A DNA stretch of 64,000 bases from Climacium dendroides (lineage: Eukaryota > Streptophyta > Bryopsida > Hypnales > Climaciaceae): NCBI GenBank assembly GCA_950106755.1, contig OX467088.1, forward strand, positions 31,396,401 to 31,460,400. The letters run 5' to 3'. Position 1 is the stretch's first letter. Every line of letters starts with the position of its first letter. Made by a program: the position numbers and the translations under genes. The notes below the pieces were generated by a model. It was not told where the DNA came from and did no database searches. It was given only the letters and a program-made list of their open reading frames with translations. This document shows positions 44,313 through 56,524 of the stretch, one piece after another.

Positions 44313-45926
44313 TGTAGTGATTAGTCGGATCAGTATTCTTCCAGTTGGCACTTAGTTTCTGCTAAAGACCAACTTAGAGTAACCGCTCTGGAATCGTTCC
44401 CACAAGGACTCAAGGCTCACGGATCTAGGCTAACTAGGTCTAAGCTTTTCCTTCTATCCCTTCGTTCCAATCCGGACCAAATGTCCAGTCCAGTTACTAG
44501 TGCTGGATTGGTTCTGGAAAATTTCGGAAACCGTTCAGTTGCCCCTTTTCGGGATCCCTGGATTTAGATGACAAGTGGCCAGATCCACCATCCGGATGTT
44601 TATCGTGTCCGGAAACATTGACTCTCTCTCCCTCTCTCTAATACTAACCTAACTTGAGGGACAGGAAATATCCTACTTTTCCGTCACCTCACAAATCCGA
44701 AATGCTTACCAGACCAGGTCACACAAGGATGGTCAAGGACTACAATGACATTCTAGCATTGACTCAACATTGAGCCTCCCATCGACTGGATGGACATCCT
44801 TGCACTTTCTTGGACATTACACCGAAGCTTTGACTCCGTCTACGGAGGAATTCCAGTATTCGGAATTTGGATTATGTCTTACAAACTCCCGTATACGGAA
44901 GTTGCTCTCAGACTCTCAGATATCCTCGTACATGAGGCAGTATCCTCCCCTTAGGCTATGCCGACATCCAAACAAGTAGCACACTAACACTTCCTCCAGA
45001 ACAATCCGGCCGATCTCCCCATCAATCCAGTGACAACAAAAACCACTCACAACGTCGACATTTGCTAACCAAGGTAAGTTCTCATCATCCGGAATACACA
45101 TGAATGGACCCACACCCACAAAACTATGCACCAAGTATGAAAAGAAAGAGATTTGAATACCTCCAAACGCTTTAGATTTAAACTTGAAAGTATATAATGA
45201 AGATCATGAGGGAGGGAGTGTGAGTGACCACAAAGGTCCATCAAAATCTAACTTATACTAAACTAATCCTCATCTCAAAATCACACAAAACACTCCTACT
45301 GGCCCGCTAGATTTCCGGTAATCAACTAGATTCTACTTTTCTAGCTCTGCGACCGGACTCCGGTATTATTACAAGTATGTAAAAAACTACTTTTTATTCC
45401 TCTGCATCCTTGTCCTTAAGAAAAATAATGTCTTTTAACAAGTCTAGGTATATCTGCTTCCAACTACTCCCCGGAAGAAACACACTAGGACCTCTTGCTC
45501 CCCAACTTGGACTTGCAGTGATATCGGTTCCTCTATCTGTACTCTTGATTTCGGCTAATGGTACTTCCGGACTTCTCGGGAATCTTTCTGGGTAATTTTT
45601 CGGTGGAGAGAAGAGTGAACAAACCGAGTCACCATTGTCTCCGAAGGAGTACTCGTAAGGTCTATGACCGGGTTCTCTTGAAGGAGATCCTCGTTCCCCT
45701 TGGGTACAATGGTACTCCAATTCACTCCTGTCTTCTCGAATGGAGGTGATAGTTCTAGAACAGGAGGCATCACCGGCGAAACCTCTGCAATAGCAGTTTC
45801 CGAAAGCACAATTTCCTCCGGAACCTGCAATATATGGGTGGGAGAGGAAGGAGGAGGGTCTACTGGATTTGGCTCTACGGGTGCCAAGCGCGCCACCAAG
45901 TCTCGCATCTCTCCTCGCGATGTATC
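44313..45926 (-). mobile_element. LTR family A copy A2, 3' part
   Basis: On minus it ends with ...CACTACA at 44313, the same end as A1 at 187, inserted in integrase. It contains the ORF tail 45908-45394 (EMRDLVARLAPVEPN..., PVIDLTSTPSETMV) and the non-coding part 45390-44320. Its upstream part was cut by D3 at 45927. Confidence 0.7.
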
Positions 45927-47581
45927 TGTCGCAACCTAATTTTTTGATTTTCTCTCTCTATCGTGTTTTGAAACACGGAATCCAGAAAAAGTATACGCGG
46001 ATTAGTACAGAAAGAAAGGAAAAGCTAAAAGTTAGGAAGACTATGGAAAGAAGCTCAGAACGAACCGAAATATGGAGCGGAACGGATATCGGAAACGAAT
46101 CCGGTCTAGTCCCATGACCAGGGGAACGGATCCGGGATCTGTGCTCGGAAAATCGGAAAAAAGTAATGATTAGGTTTCCAGAGTATAAAAGAGACTGCTT
46201 TAGGGCTTGGACTATCATTTGCACTTAATAGCGCTCGCGTACTTGCTACGATCTCAATTATTTCTATCTGTGAGAGTGCAAGGGTGTGTTGTGAATTTTT
46301 GTATTTATAAGAGTGAAGGTGTTTGTGAATGTGTAAGCTTCTGTAAATCTGTTTTCTTTTGTGAGGGTGATTGAGTTTCCTTTACGCTGATTGTAGAGAG
46401 GAATTGGTTGCGTATCTTTGGGAGCGGCCGATTGAGGACGAGTGAGTGCCGTGAATGTCTGTGTGAGGATTGGCATAGGAGATAACTCGGTTGAGACCGA
46501 GGAGCGAATTGTGAAAAAACGGGATGTGTAGCCAAGAGAGAAGTGAGGTAGTCATTTGGTAAGGAGACGGATGCTGTAGTTAAAACGCACTAGGAATCAA
46601 AGACAAACGAGTGCAAACAAGATAGAAATCAGAGTGAGAAAGGTGGCGCCTTTAGAGCCTAGTAACGAGCGGGAGAGAGCGGAGTTAATGGAAGACTTCT
46701 CCGCCATGGGATGTATAGGTTTCTTTGGGAAATCCTAGGGCTTCCGGAGTGAAGCCATAATTAGGGAGCTCATAAAAGGAGCCCCTAACTAGTTCGATAA
46801 CTCCCTTCAATCGGCTCCGCCCATGTGGACGCGAAAGATTTGGAGGAGAGTTTATGAATTCAAGGAAGGCGGTACAGCGCAGGCCAGCCAGAAGGGAGAC
46901 TTTGTGCGCGGGAAGTTCAAGGGAGCGGCCAACCCCAAGGACGGGTTCGCCATTGAAAACTGTGTCAACGCACGACACTGGCGGTTGCTCAAATTCCTGG
47001 TGCCCATCCTGCATCCGGAAAAATCCACTCGGGTGACTTCCACAATCAGGAACGCCATTTTCCACTTGTAGAAAAAGGGGCTATAAATTACTTGTCTTTT
47101 ATAACTGCATCAACAACAATGACTGCACAGTTACTTCAAAATAACTTCAAATGACTTCAAAATGACTATTTTGTAGTCATTGTTGTTAGTGTAGTCATAA
47201 AAGACAAGTAATTTATAGCCCCTTTTTCTACTAGTGTTTGGAGCCCTCAGCGGGGAAAAGAAGATGGATTGGACAGGCTACATTCACACACTGGTGAATG
47301 CCCTCGTTGCAAATGTGAAAAAGAGTAGGGCTACTCCGGTATGCCCCTACCTTTTCCACTTGTATAAGAACCAGAGTCTCGTGACTTCAGAAGAGAACAA
47401 AGAGTGGAGAGCCCAAATGGCTCTCCGGATGTGGCTCTCTAGATGTACGGTGGATCGGATAAAGAATCCGAGACGGAACTAGATAGCCCGGAACTAGAAG
47501 ATAAGGGTGAAAACCCTAAGAAGAGGGCTTGGTTAGAGGAAGAGGAAGAGGAAGAAGAGGAAGCTCCTCTCAACCGAAGGA
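45927..47581 (+). mobile_element. LTR family D copy D3, 5' part
   Basis: It starts TGTCGCAACCTAATTTTTTG at 45927 and is very close to D1 through the leader. The ORF remnant runs from about 46570; the family Trp is TAG (KS*GFRSEA), and the reading KKMDWTGYIHTLVNALVANV is kept near 47260. It holds a 174-bp CACTA-type MITE and is cut at 47581 by LTR A3. The ORF is not intact. Confidence 0.7.
47063..47236. mobile_element. 174-bp palindromic CACTA-type MITE
   Basis: Ends CACTTGTAGAAAAAGGGGCT and, reversed, CACTAGTAGAAAAAGGGGCT. The inverted arms extend over 60 bp (ATAAATTACTTGTCTTTTAT in both). Host ORF text AACGCCATTTTC lies left and TTTGGAGCCCTC right, so the 3-bp duplication is TTC/TTT and the D ORF would join as NAIFGAL. 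Non-coding hairpin element. Confidence 0.8.
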
Positions 47582-49620
47582 TGTGGGAGTATGATCCCAC
47601 ATGCTAGACCCAAAACACTAGCATTTGACGGGAAATTTCAAAATTTATTCCCTTAAAAAGGATAGTTTTTGAGTTCTCATAGAAATTTAGAAAAATTCAG
47701 GAATACCGGATATTTGGATCCGGAATAATTCCATTAGGTATAAAAACCTAATTTGGAAGCCCTAGAAAGGTCTGGAAATCGGATGACGGCGTCGGCCCTA
47801 AAAGCCGGAAATCGGATCCGTACTAGGGTTAGGTTTTTGCCGCCAAAACCTATCCCGTACTCTCGTCCGACCGTCCATCTGTCTGGCCAGTATAAGAAGA
47901 GGACTGTAGCCGGTGGAAGGCACGATTGCCTTCTTACTTTTTTACATTTGCATTTTCCGCCTTTTTAGCTCTTAGAAATTTCCAGTACACTAAGGGACTG
48001 TGTGAGTTGCGATCGTATAGGGGGTTTCAGAATGATTCTTTGTGAGCAAGAGGGGTAGGGAGAAATTGTGCAAGGTTTCTTGTAAGCGTGATGTCTTCTA
48101 GGGCGAGCCGGTGTAAGCTGAGGGAGGAGCCAGAGGACTCAAACGATGCAATGCCAACACCACCGCCCCGGCCAAAGGCAATTCCGGTAATGCGGGTGGT
48201 GCCGAAAATTCCAACCGATGAGGTCCGGCTGGAGCGCCTATGACAGAACCTCACCAACATGGGGTGTGAGGGTTTGATGGATGTCCCTTGGGGCATTCGT
48301 GAGGAGAGTTTGGTGGCAGATTTGCTTCGTCCGGAAAGTGGTATCTTGGATACCACCCTTCGGGCGAAGCCGAAATTATGGACAGTCAATGAGTAGAGAG
48401 CTGTCTACGGGTCCGGATGGCGTTGGATAAGGTTATGGAAAAGAATCAAGAGTGCATGGAGGGCAAGTTTTGGGCGCTGGCAAACCCGATGGATGGTCAC
48501 CAGGTTTCAGACCTAGTGAAGCCGGAATATCGGGATGTGGTAGCGTTTCTCAACCCTATCCTTCACCCGACCAAGCCAAGGCGAGTGGTGGCCAAGGTGG
48601 CTTACACCATCCTAGGGAGTCTTCAAGGGAAGCTGATGATGGATTGGGCCTTCGTCATCTATGAATTGGTAGGGGACCTTGTGCGTTCCTTCCAGCAGGG
48701 AAAGAAGGGTGGGAGCCCTCTTCCAGCTTATGTCTCCCACCTGTATTCCCACCACTCCCTACTCAAGACGAACAAGGAGGACACTTATCAAGAGTTGGTT
48801 CAGCTCCAAAAGTACGGAGGAGAAGAATCTTCTCCCCGGGAAAGACCAAATGACGAGGAGACGGAGGATGAAGAGGCGCCCACTCCTCTGGTGAAGAAGC
48901 CCCGGTGGCAGGTGACTCCACCGGCAAGGCCAACAAAGGATCCTCCCACACCAGAGCCACAGGAGGAGGGAGCTCCGGACCGGAAAGAAGAAGCTGGACT
49001 TTTTCCGCAAGAGACCGGATCTGCTCAACCGGAAGTTGGTACTGCTCAGACCGAGGTCGGACCCTCCCGGACCAGACTTACGGAGGCAGAGGAGGAAGAG
49101 AGGACCGAGCTTCGACTAGGGGGGTCGCCCTTTGAGGACATTTCGGAACTGGCCCAGCACATCAAGTATCGGACAGAAGACATCATGAAGGTTCTCTAAA
49201 ACTATGAGGAGACTCTCAAGCGGGTGTGCTGGAAGATGGCACTAGCCGACCGGAACGCCATCTTTTGGAGGACGGACGCGTTGGTGGCGGTGGAGAAACA
49301 AAACGCCCTCCTGATAGAGGAGCAAAAGAAGTTGGTGACGGAGGCGGGCATTTTACGAGTGAAAAAACGGACTTTGTTGGAACGAGCTCAGGAGTCGGAG
49401 TCCAATTGTGTCAGGTTGGAGAGTGAGTTGCTAACAGCCCAAGAGATGGCCAAAGTTGTGGGGGAAGAGCACCGCCGGCAGATAGAGGCACTGTGTCGGG
49501 GTGTGACCCGACTCCGAAGTTCCTTGGATATTCCGACGGACTACATCAACAAGGCCCGGTTGTTCGAGGCCAATTTCAACGTAGCCGCCAGCTCGAGCCG
49601 GGTGCCCATTGTCAAGTGTT
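47582..49620 (+). mobile_element. LTR family A copy A3, 3'-truncated
   Basis: It starts TGTGGGAGTATGATCCCACA at 47582, directly after the D3 ORF text CAACCGAAGGA. It includes a TATAAGAAGAGG promoter word (47890) and the ORF from 48091. Around 49620 the reading IVKCLL leaves the family and meets inverted copy A4. Confidence 0.7.
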
Positions 49621-49661
49621 TACTACACCTCATTTCTCCACCTTTCCGGAACCCTGGTTAG
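48091..49661 (+). pseudogene. LTR-A encoded ORF, plus strand
   Basis: It starts at ATG 48091 (MSSRASRCKLREEPEDSNDA). TGA at 'RL*QNLTNMGC' and TAG at 'NE*RAVYG' are the same two stops as in A1. From 48417 it is open: DKVMEKNQECMEGKFWALAN, the block to DWAFVIYELVGDLVRSF, PAYVSHLYSHHSLL, an acidic then proline-rich linker (49030-49130), GGSPFEDISELAQHIKYRTE and, after a TAG at 49197, a coiled coil from 49224 to IVKCLL. The far C-terminus is missing. Function unknown. Confidence 0.6.
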
Positions 49662-51699
49662 GTTTGGGGTCACACTTACTACGCAGGCTATACCGGCATC
49701 CGAGCAGTACTACACTAACACTACTGCCGGAACCATCCAGTTGATCTCCCCATCAAGTTAGTACATCCAGAAACCGCTCACGAAATCGACTCTTGCTACT
49801 CAAGGTAAGTTTTTAGTCTCCGGAAAAGCAAGAATGGACCCACACCTCCCACAAACATGTACCGCACACAAAAAGATAAGAGAATGGATATTCCAAACAC
49901 TTGCAATTAAGCTCAAAAAGGTACAATGCTGGAACTATGGGATGGCTGCGAATGACCAGAAAGGCCATCAAAACTCTTACTTATACTAAGACCAACATCA
50001 TCCTAAAAATCCTACAAAACATTCCTACTGGCCCGCTAGATTTCCAGTAAATCCCAGATCCTATTTTTTCGGCTTTGACGGCCGGACTCCGGTATTGCCG
50101 CTACACTACATTACTGCACACTATTTCTTGGAATCCGGATCCTTGGGAAGAACATAGTCCTTCAGCAAATCCAGCTTCACCTCCTTCCGGCCACTCTCTG
50201 GAAGAAACAGCTTTGGACCCCTTTGTCCCCATCTTTGGACCTCCACGATATTGGGATCCTTGTCTACACTCCGGGTCCCGAATATCGGCACGTCTGGACT
50301 CCCCCGGGAATCCTTCTGGGTCTTCTTATGACGAGGAGAGGACTATATCGCCCGACCATTGTGAGCTTCCGGAGAAGTACCCGTCAGGTCAATGGTCGGG
50401 GTCACCGGAAGTAGATCTTCGCTTCCTTGGGGTACCACGGCTCCCCAGTCCACTCCTTTTGGCCTTCCGGATGGTAATGAAAGTTCCGGATTCACTGGTA
50501 CCACCGGCGATACTTCAGTAACCACGGGTTTCAGGTTATTGCCCTCCGGAACCACCAAAGTTTGCGCGGAGGGGGAAGACGGAGTTACCGGATCCGTCTC
50601 GGTGGAAGCCAAACACTCCATCATCTCCCGCATCTCTGCCCGAGATGCATCCATCTGTCTTGCTTGCTCCAATAAGCACTTGATGATGTGAACCCGACTC
50701 GAGCTGGCGGTTGTGTCGAGGTTGGCTTCAAATAGCCGAGCTTTATTAATATAATCCGCTAGTACTTCCAAAGAACTCTGGAGCCGAACTATACCTTAAC
50801 ATAATGCCGCTATCTACCGGCGGTGGTCCTCTTCTATGAGCCGGGCCGTTTCCTGGGCTGTGCAGAGAGTACTTTCTAATCCCACACACTTGGATTCTGA
50901 ATCCCAGACTTGGTCCCGCAACGTCCGGTTCTCCACGCGTAACGTTCCCAACTCTATCACCAACTTCTTTCGTTCTTCTATTAGGAGACCGTTTTGCTGC
51001 TCCGCCGCCACCAACGCATCCGTCCTCCAGAAGATGGCGTTCCTATCAATTAGTGCCATCTTCCGGCACACCCGTTTGAGAGCCCCCTCGTAATTCTCGT
51101 AGATCTTGGTGAGGTCATCCGCCCGCCATACCAGGTGCTGAGCCATCTCCTAGATGTCCTTTAATGGCGTCCCTCCCAGTTGCATGTGGGTCCTATCTCC
51201 CTCCTCTACCTCCATCATCCTGAACCAGGAGGGTCCAGCCTCGGCCTGAGTGACAACAGCTTATGGTTTCACTAGCCCAACCAATTGCATAGAAGGTCGG
51301 ACTTCTTCCGGGGCCGGTCCGGTCTCCGTCTTCTACTCCTGAACTTCTTCTTCTCGTGGCCCCGGTGCGGGAGGATCTTCTGGCGGATTCACCGGCGGCG
51401 TCTTAGTTCGCCGTCGCCTCTTCTTTAGAGGGGTGGTCGGCTCCTCGTCCTCCGTCTCTTCATCGTCCGGTCCGTCTCGAGGCGAGGGTTCTTCTCCCCC
51501 GTACTGTTGGAGCTGAACTAGCTCCTAGTAGGCGCTCTCCCAACGGTGCTAGATTGTGAGCATGTGAGCGTGAGCCTACGAGCGTTGAGCATGAAGTATG
51601 TGAACGTGGAGTTCTGGAATTGTAAAAAATTCAATAATATTTATAAAAATAGAATTTTCAAAAAAGGGATTCAAATAAATTCTATTTTCAGGATATTCG

Positions 51700-51762
51700 T
51701 ACCCTATTACCGTGGACCTTTTGCCGTGGACCTATTACCGTGGACCTATTACCGTGGTTATA
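51700..51762 (+). repeat. Short tandem repeat near the MULE left end
   Basis: CCGTGGACCTATTA-like 14-bp units occur four times (one variant CCTTTTG). They lie 160 bp inside the MULE left end; no counterpart is seen at the right end. Confidence 0.75.
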
Positions 51763-52011
51763 TACAATTTGTATACAATTTTGAGTTGCTATTACTGGTT
51801 AGAGTAATAGAAGTGCATGTTGCGAAAGGCAAACAAATGACCTACAAGAAAAAGTAAGTCGAGATTGAAAATAGGTTGTATTGAATACTTCAAGAAATTA
51901 CAGTATTCAAACATACAAATTGGTACTTCTAAAGCTATACATCTCACTTTAGTGTATAGTCCTTCAATCATTAATACCAATCACCTAGGGATTCTTGGAC
52001 TTCTAAACATG

Positions 52012-55000
52012 TTAAAGACTCTCCCTTGAAACTTTGATGATGTTGGCCTTTGTGAGAAGGAGCTTCACTTCATTGAAGCTAAAGCTTGGAGAATGTATAA
52101 ACTTATCCTCTGCCGGATTCATTTTGCTGAAGTAGCGAAGTAAGTAATAAAGATGTTTGCAATGCACTACCTGCTGGCATCCACCAATTGCTGAAATGGC
52201 CATGTCGACAAAATCAGGACAAGTGCACTCTGGATACATGCCAAGTGTAATGCGATAAAGCTTTTGCTGAGGTTCAAGTCCGGATTGAAGGGAGATTATG
52301 GCTCCAAGTCCAGGGAAGGGGAGCAAGGTTATTCCTATAATTGTTCCCTTGACATTACTAGCACTCTCCCATTTATTGCGGTGCTCTGTTGTAGGAGCAT
52401 TTGCAATATGGCGAATAGCTTTGCTCCTTCGAGTAGTTGGATATGTGTCAGCATGCAAAGGACTAGGATGATCATAGTAGATGGCTTGGAATACATTGGA
52501 CATGGTGAATAAACGTCGAGGAGACATAGATGGTCGTTGTTGTAGCTGAAAACCAGCCTCTTGCAACAACAATGTTTCTTGGCGAGTCAAATTTGTGCCT
52601 ATTAGTACAAGCCACACATCCGGAACTTGGGGCCAATCAATTACCCAAACTCGTTTGGAGCCTCAGACACATCGTTCAATATCATTTGGGCAAAACCAGA
52701 AGTCAGTCATGATCTCTTTGTTTCCGCCGTACTGTTTTTTTCTACCACGGTAGGTCGAAGCTGGAGTACCTCTAGATCCCTTTGCAATTTTGGCAACACA
52801 GCGGATGTTTGAATTCCGTTGTTGCGCGTGACATTTGCAACTGGACTTGTGTGAGATTCTTGCGATATGCCACTATAAAGTATCACAGTCAGTTTCCATT
52901 GCAAATGTCACATGTGGTACATGCGTAGAATCAACCAACGTGTCTGCTTCATTAGAAGCAACCGTGGGTGAACATGTTGATCGTGTTTGTACTCGAGGCT
53001 GAGAGAAGTTGACCTTGTCTGGACGATGAGAGTCACCATCTGACCCAATGGGGAGGTCAAGCTTTCGCTTACTGCTACCAAATACTTCTTCGCCTTCCAA
53101 ATGGGGAATACATGATGCAACACCAACCCCTCCAGGAAGGTCGTTCAGCGCCTCCGCAATCTTCTTAGGATCCCCGCTACGTCTAGCGCCTCGTAACTTT
53201 AACTCCTCTTTAGATGGCCCTGACCTTGATATGTTGCCTTTCAGAAAAGCTCGATAATTGGTCATTTGCATGAAAGCTCGAATGCAGTCATCAGAAGTTG
53301 CGGCAAACAAATCATTATCCCGATTACCCGATTGCTGCAACCATCTATTATGGATTGTTTCGGATAAGTTGCATGATGGCATGTCTGCCATCTCCTCAAC
53401 ATTTAATTCCTGAAATAACAATATCAATAACAAATCAAATCCAAAATTATGTATCATCAGAGTTTTGAGTTACAATGAAATACTTAAACTTTGATCTCTC
53501 TACTATACGGGCAAGGCTCCTCTCGGCGCCGAGGGGAGAATCCCCGATACTCTAGAGTGATCAATATTTTCAAAGAAGGTAGCAATATTTGCTCCAAGCT
53601 TTGTTTCAGTAAAATAAAAGTGGATCTAAAAGATTGCAAAATAAGAAAGATAAGGTAGGAAAATTACCATTTGCATGAACTTGTCCCATTGACGATATCG
53701 AAAGTGCCAAAATGCAAGCCACAACTCGAGTTCCTTCATAGCATCTTCCGAGGCTGCTCCAGATGAAAGCCACCAAGATCGTATCGCTAGGTAACGTGTC
53801 TCAGCTTCGTCCATACTTTTGGAGTCTTTGTATTGCTTACAAAGTTGAGTATGTTGGTGTTGCAAGTCCGGCTTGATGAGCTTCTGTGTATGGCGATGCA
53901 AAGAGGTACTCCAATGTAAAAGACATGTCCGCTCTCGGTTCACCATCTTTGTTTTGGGATCTCCTGATCCATAGACAATTCAAATGGCATTCCAATTCGC
54001 TTGTGCGCTATCAGCCATAAAGCCTTTAAAATTCGGATTCTCAATGCCATTGCGTCTCATGACTCCGTTCAAAGATCTCCACATGATGCATTGAACCTCA
54101 GTGTCCTCAAATTGCATATCACACACAGCTATTGTCATCACTTTCTGGCATCCTGTATCGTAAACATGGCAAGCCATGGTTGTCCAGTCTTTAACCCGCT
54201 TGACATGGTCAAACATGAGCCATGCGTTCTCCAGATCTCCACCCGGTTGCATCCGTTTGACAAAGTCCACACCACTCCCTGGCCCTTCTACAAGCATCTT
54301 AAAACAAGTAAACCTTCTCTTTGCCTTAACCAGAAAACACACTATCATGGATGTACTCAAACCTCAAATTCCTTTTCATATTCATGATACTATCTATTAT
54401 CCCACTTTTGCCACTTGAACGGAAAGACGAAATAACATTTCGGATATTAGGAGAACTTAGTATCTGGAACTTGTCCATTACATCATCTAACGAATTCCCT
54501 TGCAACATCTGCTTTGGACCTTCACCGTTGTGTATCAAGTGGCTATCAAGAAATTGCTTGCTAGCTGCTAGGGCAATGGCAGAGTTAGTGGTACTAGGGG
54601 TTTTGAAAACCTCGCCAGTAATGAGTTCGGACACAACACCTAAAGATTCTCTACATGTTCCGGAAGCGACCGGATGCACATGATTCCCCAAATGAATGCA
54701 AGCTCTTGTCATGCTTGCAGAATCACCAACAACGTAATAGATTCGAGCATCACAGACATTGATGCAATGAGGCGGACATTTGCATATCTTACAAAGGAGG
54801 GTAGAATCCTTTGGAGGAATGGCACCAATACGAAATGGTCCAGGAGTGAAACCACACCACTCAGTCTCATTTGGCTGAGAAGAACGCTTCAAGTAGTTGC
54901 ATTCTGAATTCTTACAAATAAGATGGCCTGCACAACAAGATTTTCTAAACTTCAAGCCATCGTAATTGTTGATGTTAGATGTCATTGTCCTACACCAAGC

Positions 55001-55852
55001 GTGTCCACCATAATGTTTATCCATGCCCTATAACTTCCCAGCAATAGATGATGAAGTCGGCATCGAAAGAGAAGGCAACTCAAAAACTACATCTCCGTCA
55101 AAATTAGCAGGAAGGTACTGAACCTTGTGATGGATAAGTGCATCATAGTCTAATGATGCTACTTCATTTCGAGAACCACGTATAGACGCTAGCTTACGTA
55201 GGCAACCCACAATACTAATTGCGAATGCACAACCGGGATATGTTGGTGGACGCGAGTACGTGGACAAAGCAGGACTACTAGAAGGCATTAGCTTTGTCGT
55301 AGACAATGTGTTGAGGGCATCGTCAGAGACTGTACTAGGAAATATTGGCTGGTTCGGAGACTCTCCTTCGGACTCACTCGACAGATCTATAACAAGGTCA
55401 TTGGGTTCTTGCTTTACAGTGAATAAAGGAAAAGGAGTGACAATATTTGTGACATGCTCACTTTTAGAAGTGTTTCGGTTGTCACGATGGGAAGGAGGCA
55501 TGTCCACTATAGAATGTTCGGAATGCCAATGTAAGATCTCAGTGGAGTCTACCCTCATAACAAATGGTAAACCGTAAGCTCGATAGCGCTCTTCCCGAAG
55601 ATGCCAGAAATGATTGTCATCAACTACCATTCTCTGCATATGGATTGACTCTCTTAAAGTTCCGGACTCAGAGAATACCTCCTCTTCAACATAGATACTA
55701 GACATGACAAATCCAAAACGTACATGAAGAAGGTGAGTAGAAACCATAATAAAATCCTGATCTCCAAAAGGAAGAAAGAGAGGAACCTCATGGCCATCCG
55801 CTCGAAGGGAGGCCATGTTCCCAAAATCGAATCCCACTATTGACAAGAACAA
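52012..55852 (-). pseudogene. MURA-type MULE transposase, broken
   Basis: Two large exons (55852-53668; 53409-52012) with a GT-AG intron. The N-terminal part has unknown function (MFLSIVGFDFGNMASLRADG). Around 55020-54760 a Cys/His-rich region with HYGGHAWCRT, CCAGHLICKNSECNYL and CKICKCPPHCINVCDA looks like a WRKY-GCM1/FLYWCH-type DNA-binding zinc fold. Residues near 54300-53990 match a MULE catalytic core (VCDMQFEDTEVQ, then FMADSAQANWNAI with the second acidic residue). The C-terminal SWIM finger is CTC...C-K-H in YPECTCPDF and VVHCKHLYYLL (near 52170). Breaks: TAG 55028, TAA 54326 with a one-base shift just after, TGA 53980, TAG 52873, TGA 52663. Decayed, but the layout is clear. Confidence 0.8.
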
Positions 55853-56524
55853 TATGACCTAAACTATTTCAATGATCAAGTACGTTTGAACTGAGCACCC
55901 TTCCTAAGCGTACTGCATGGCCATATGAATGAGATTAAAATGGATTTGACAATCCAGGATTTACAACGTTAGCATCTACAACTAATATTCATTAATATAA
56001 TAACGACCCGTATATAATATATTTTAAAGAGTTACTGATATAGATGGTTGCGCTTGGAATTAAGGAAATGCACTCAACTGTCCATTGAATGAAAGTAACA
56101 CGAACGCCAAATGAATTGAACTTTATTAAGCTTAATAGTTAGATTGTGGCACAATAACAACATGAAAATATGTAGATCTTCTTTGTACACGAGTTTCGAA
56201 CATTATAAAAATTGGACCATTAGTTCATCAAATCGAATAGAGTAGAATATGCAGATTTAGCTTCAATTACCAACAGTAACCAATATTCTAATAACTAAAT
56301 TATGGACACAAGCCTGTAAAAGAGGGTACTTGTGTGATGTTGGATTTCATAAATCAAATTAGAAAATCGTGAAGTATTTCCAAAAACAATTATTGGGGTT
56401 CAAATGTTGAGTACGGTGAAATCATGAATTGATTAGAGGAATTTGAATTTGAATAGTTCTGACGCTTTGAGAATGAAAGTAGTCCCAATAATATGATTGG
56501 TTACCCTAAATCCTGAACGCAGGG
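55853..56524. promoter_or_regulatory. Divergent intergenic region of the MULE
   Basis: AT-rich DNA between the two head-to-head genes, with CATTATAAAAATTGG near 56203. It probably holds both promoters; no coding reading or defined element is seen. Confidence 0.35.

Noticed and set aside
53048..53257. Plus-strand reading over the transposase gene
   Set aside because: Antisense of a transposase exon with consistent minus-strand protein features.
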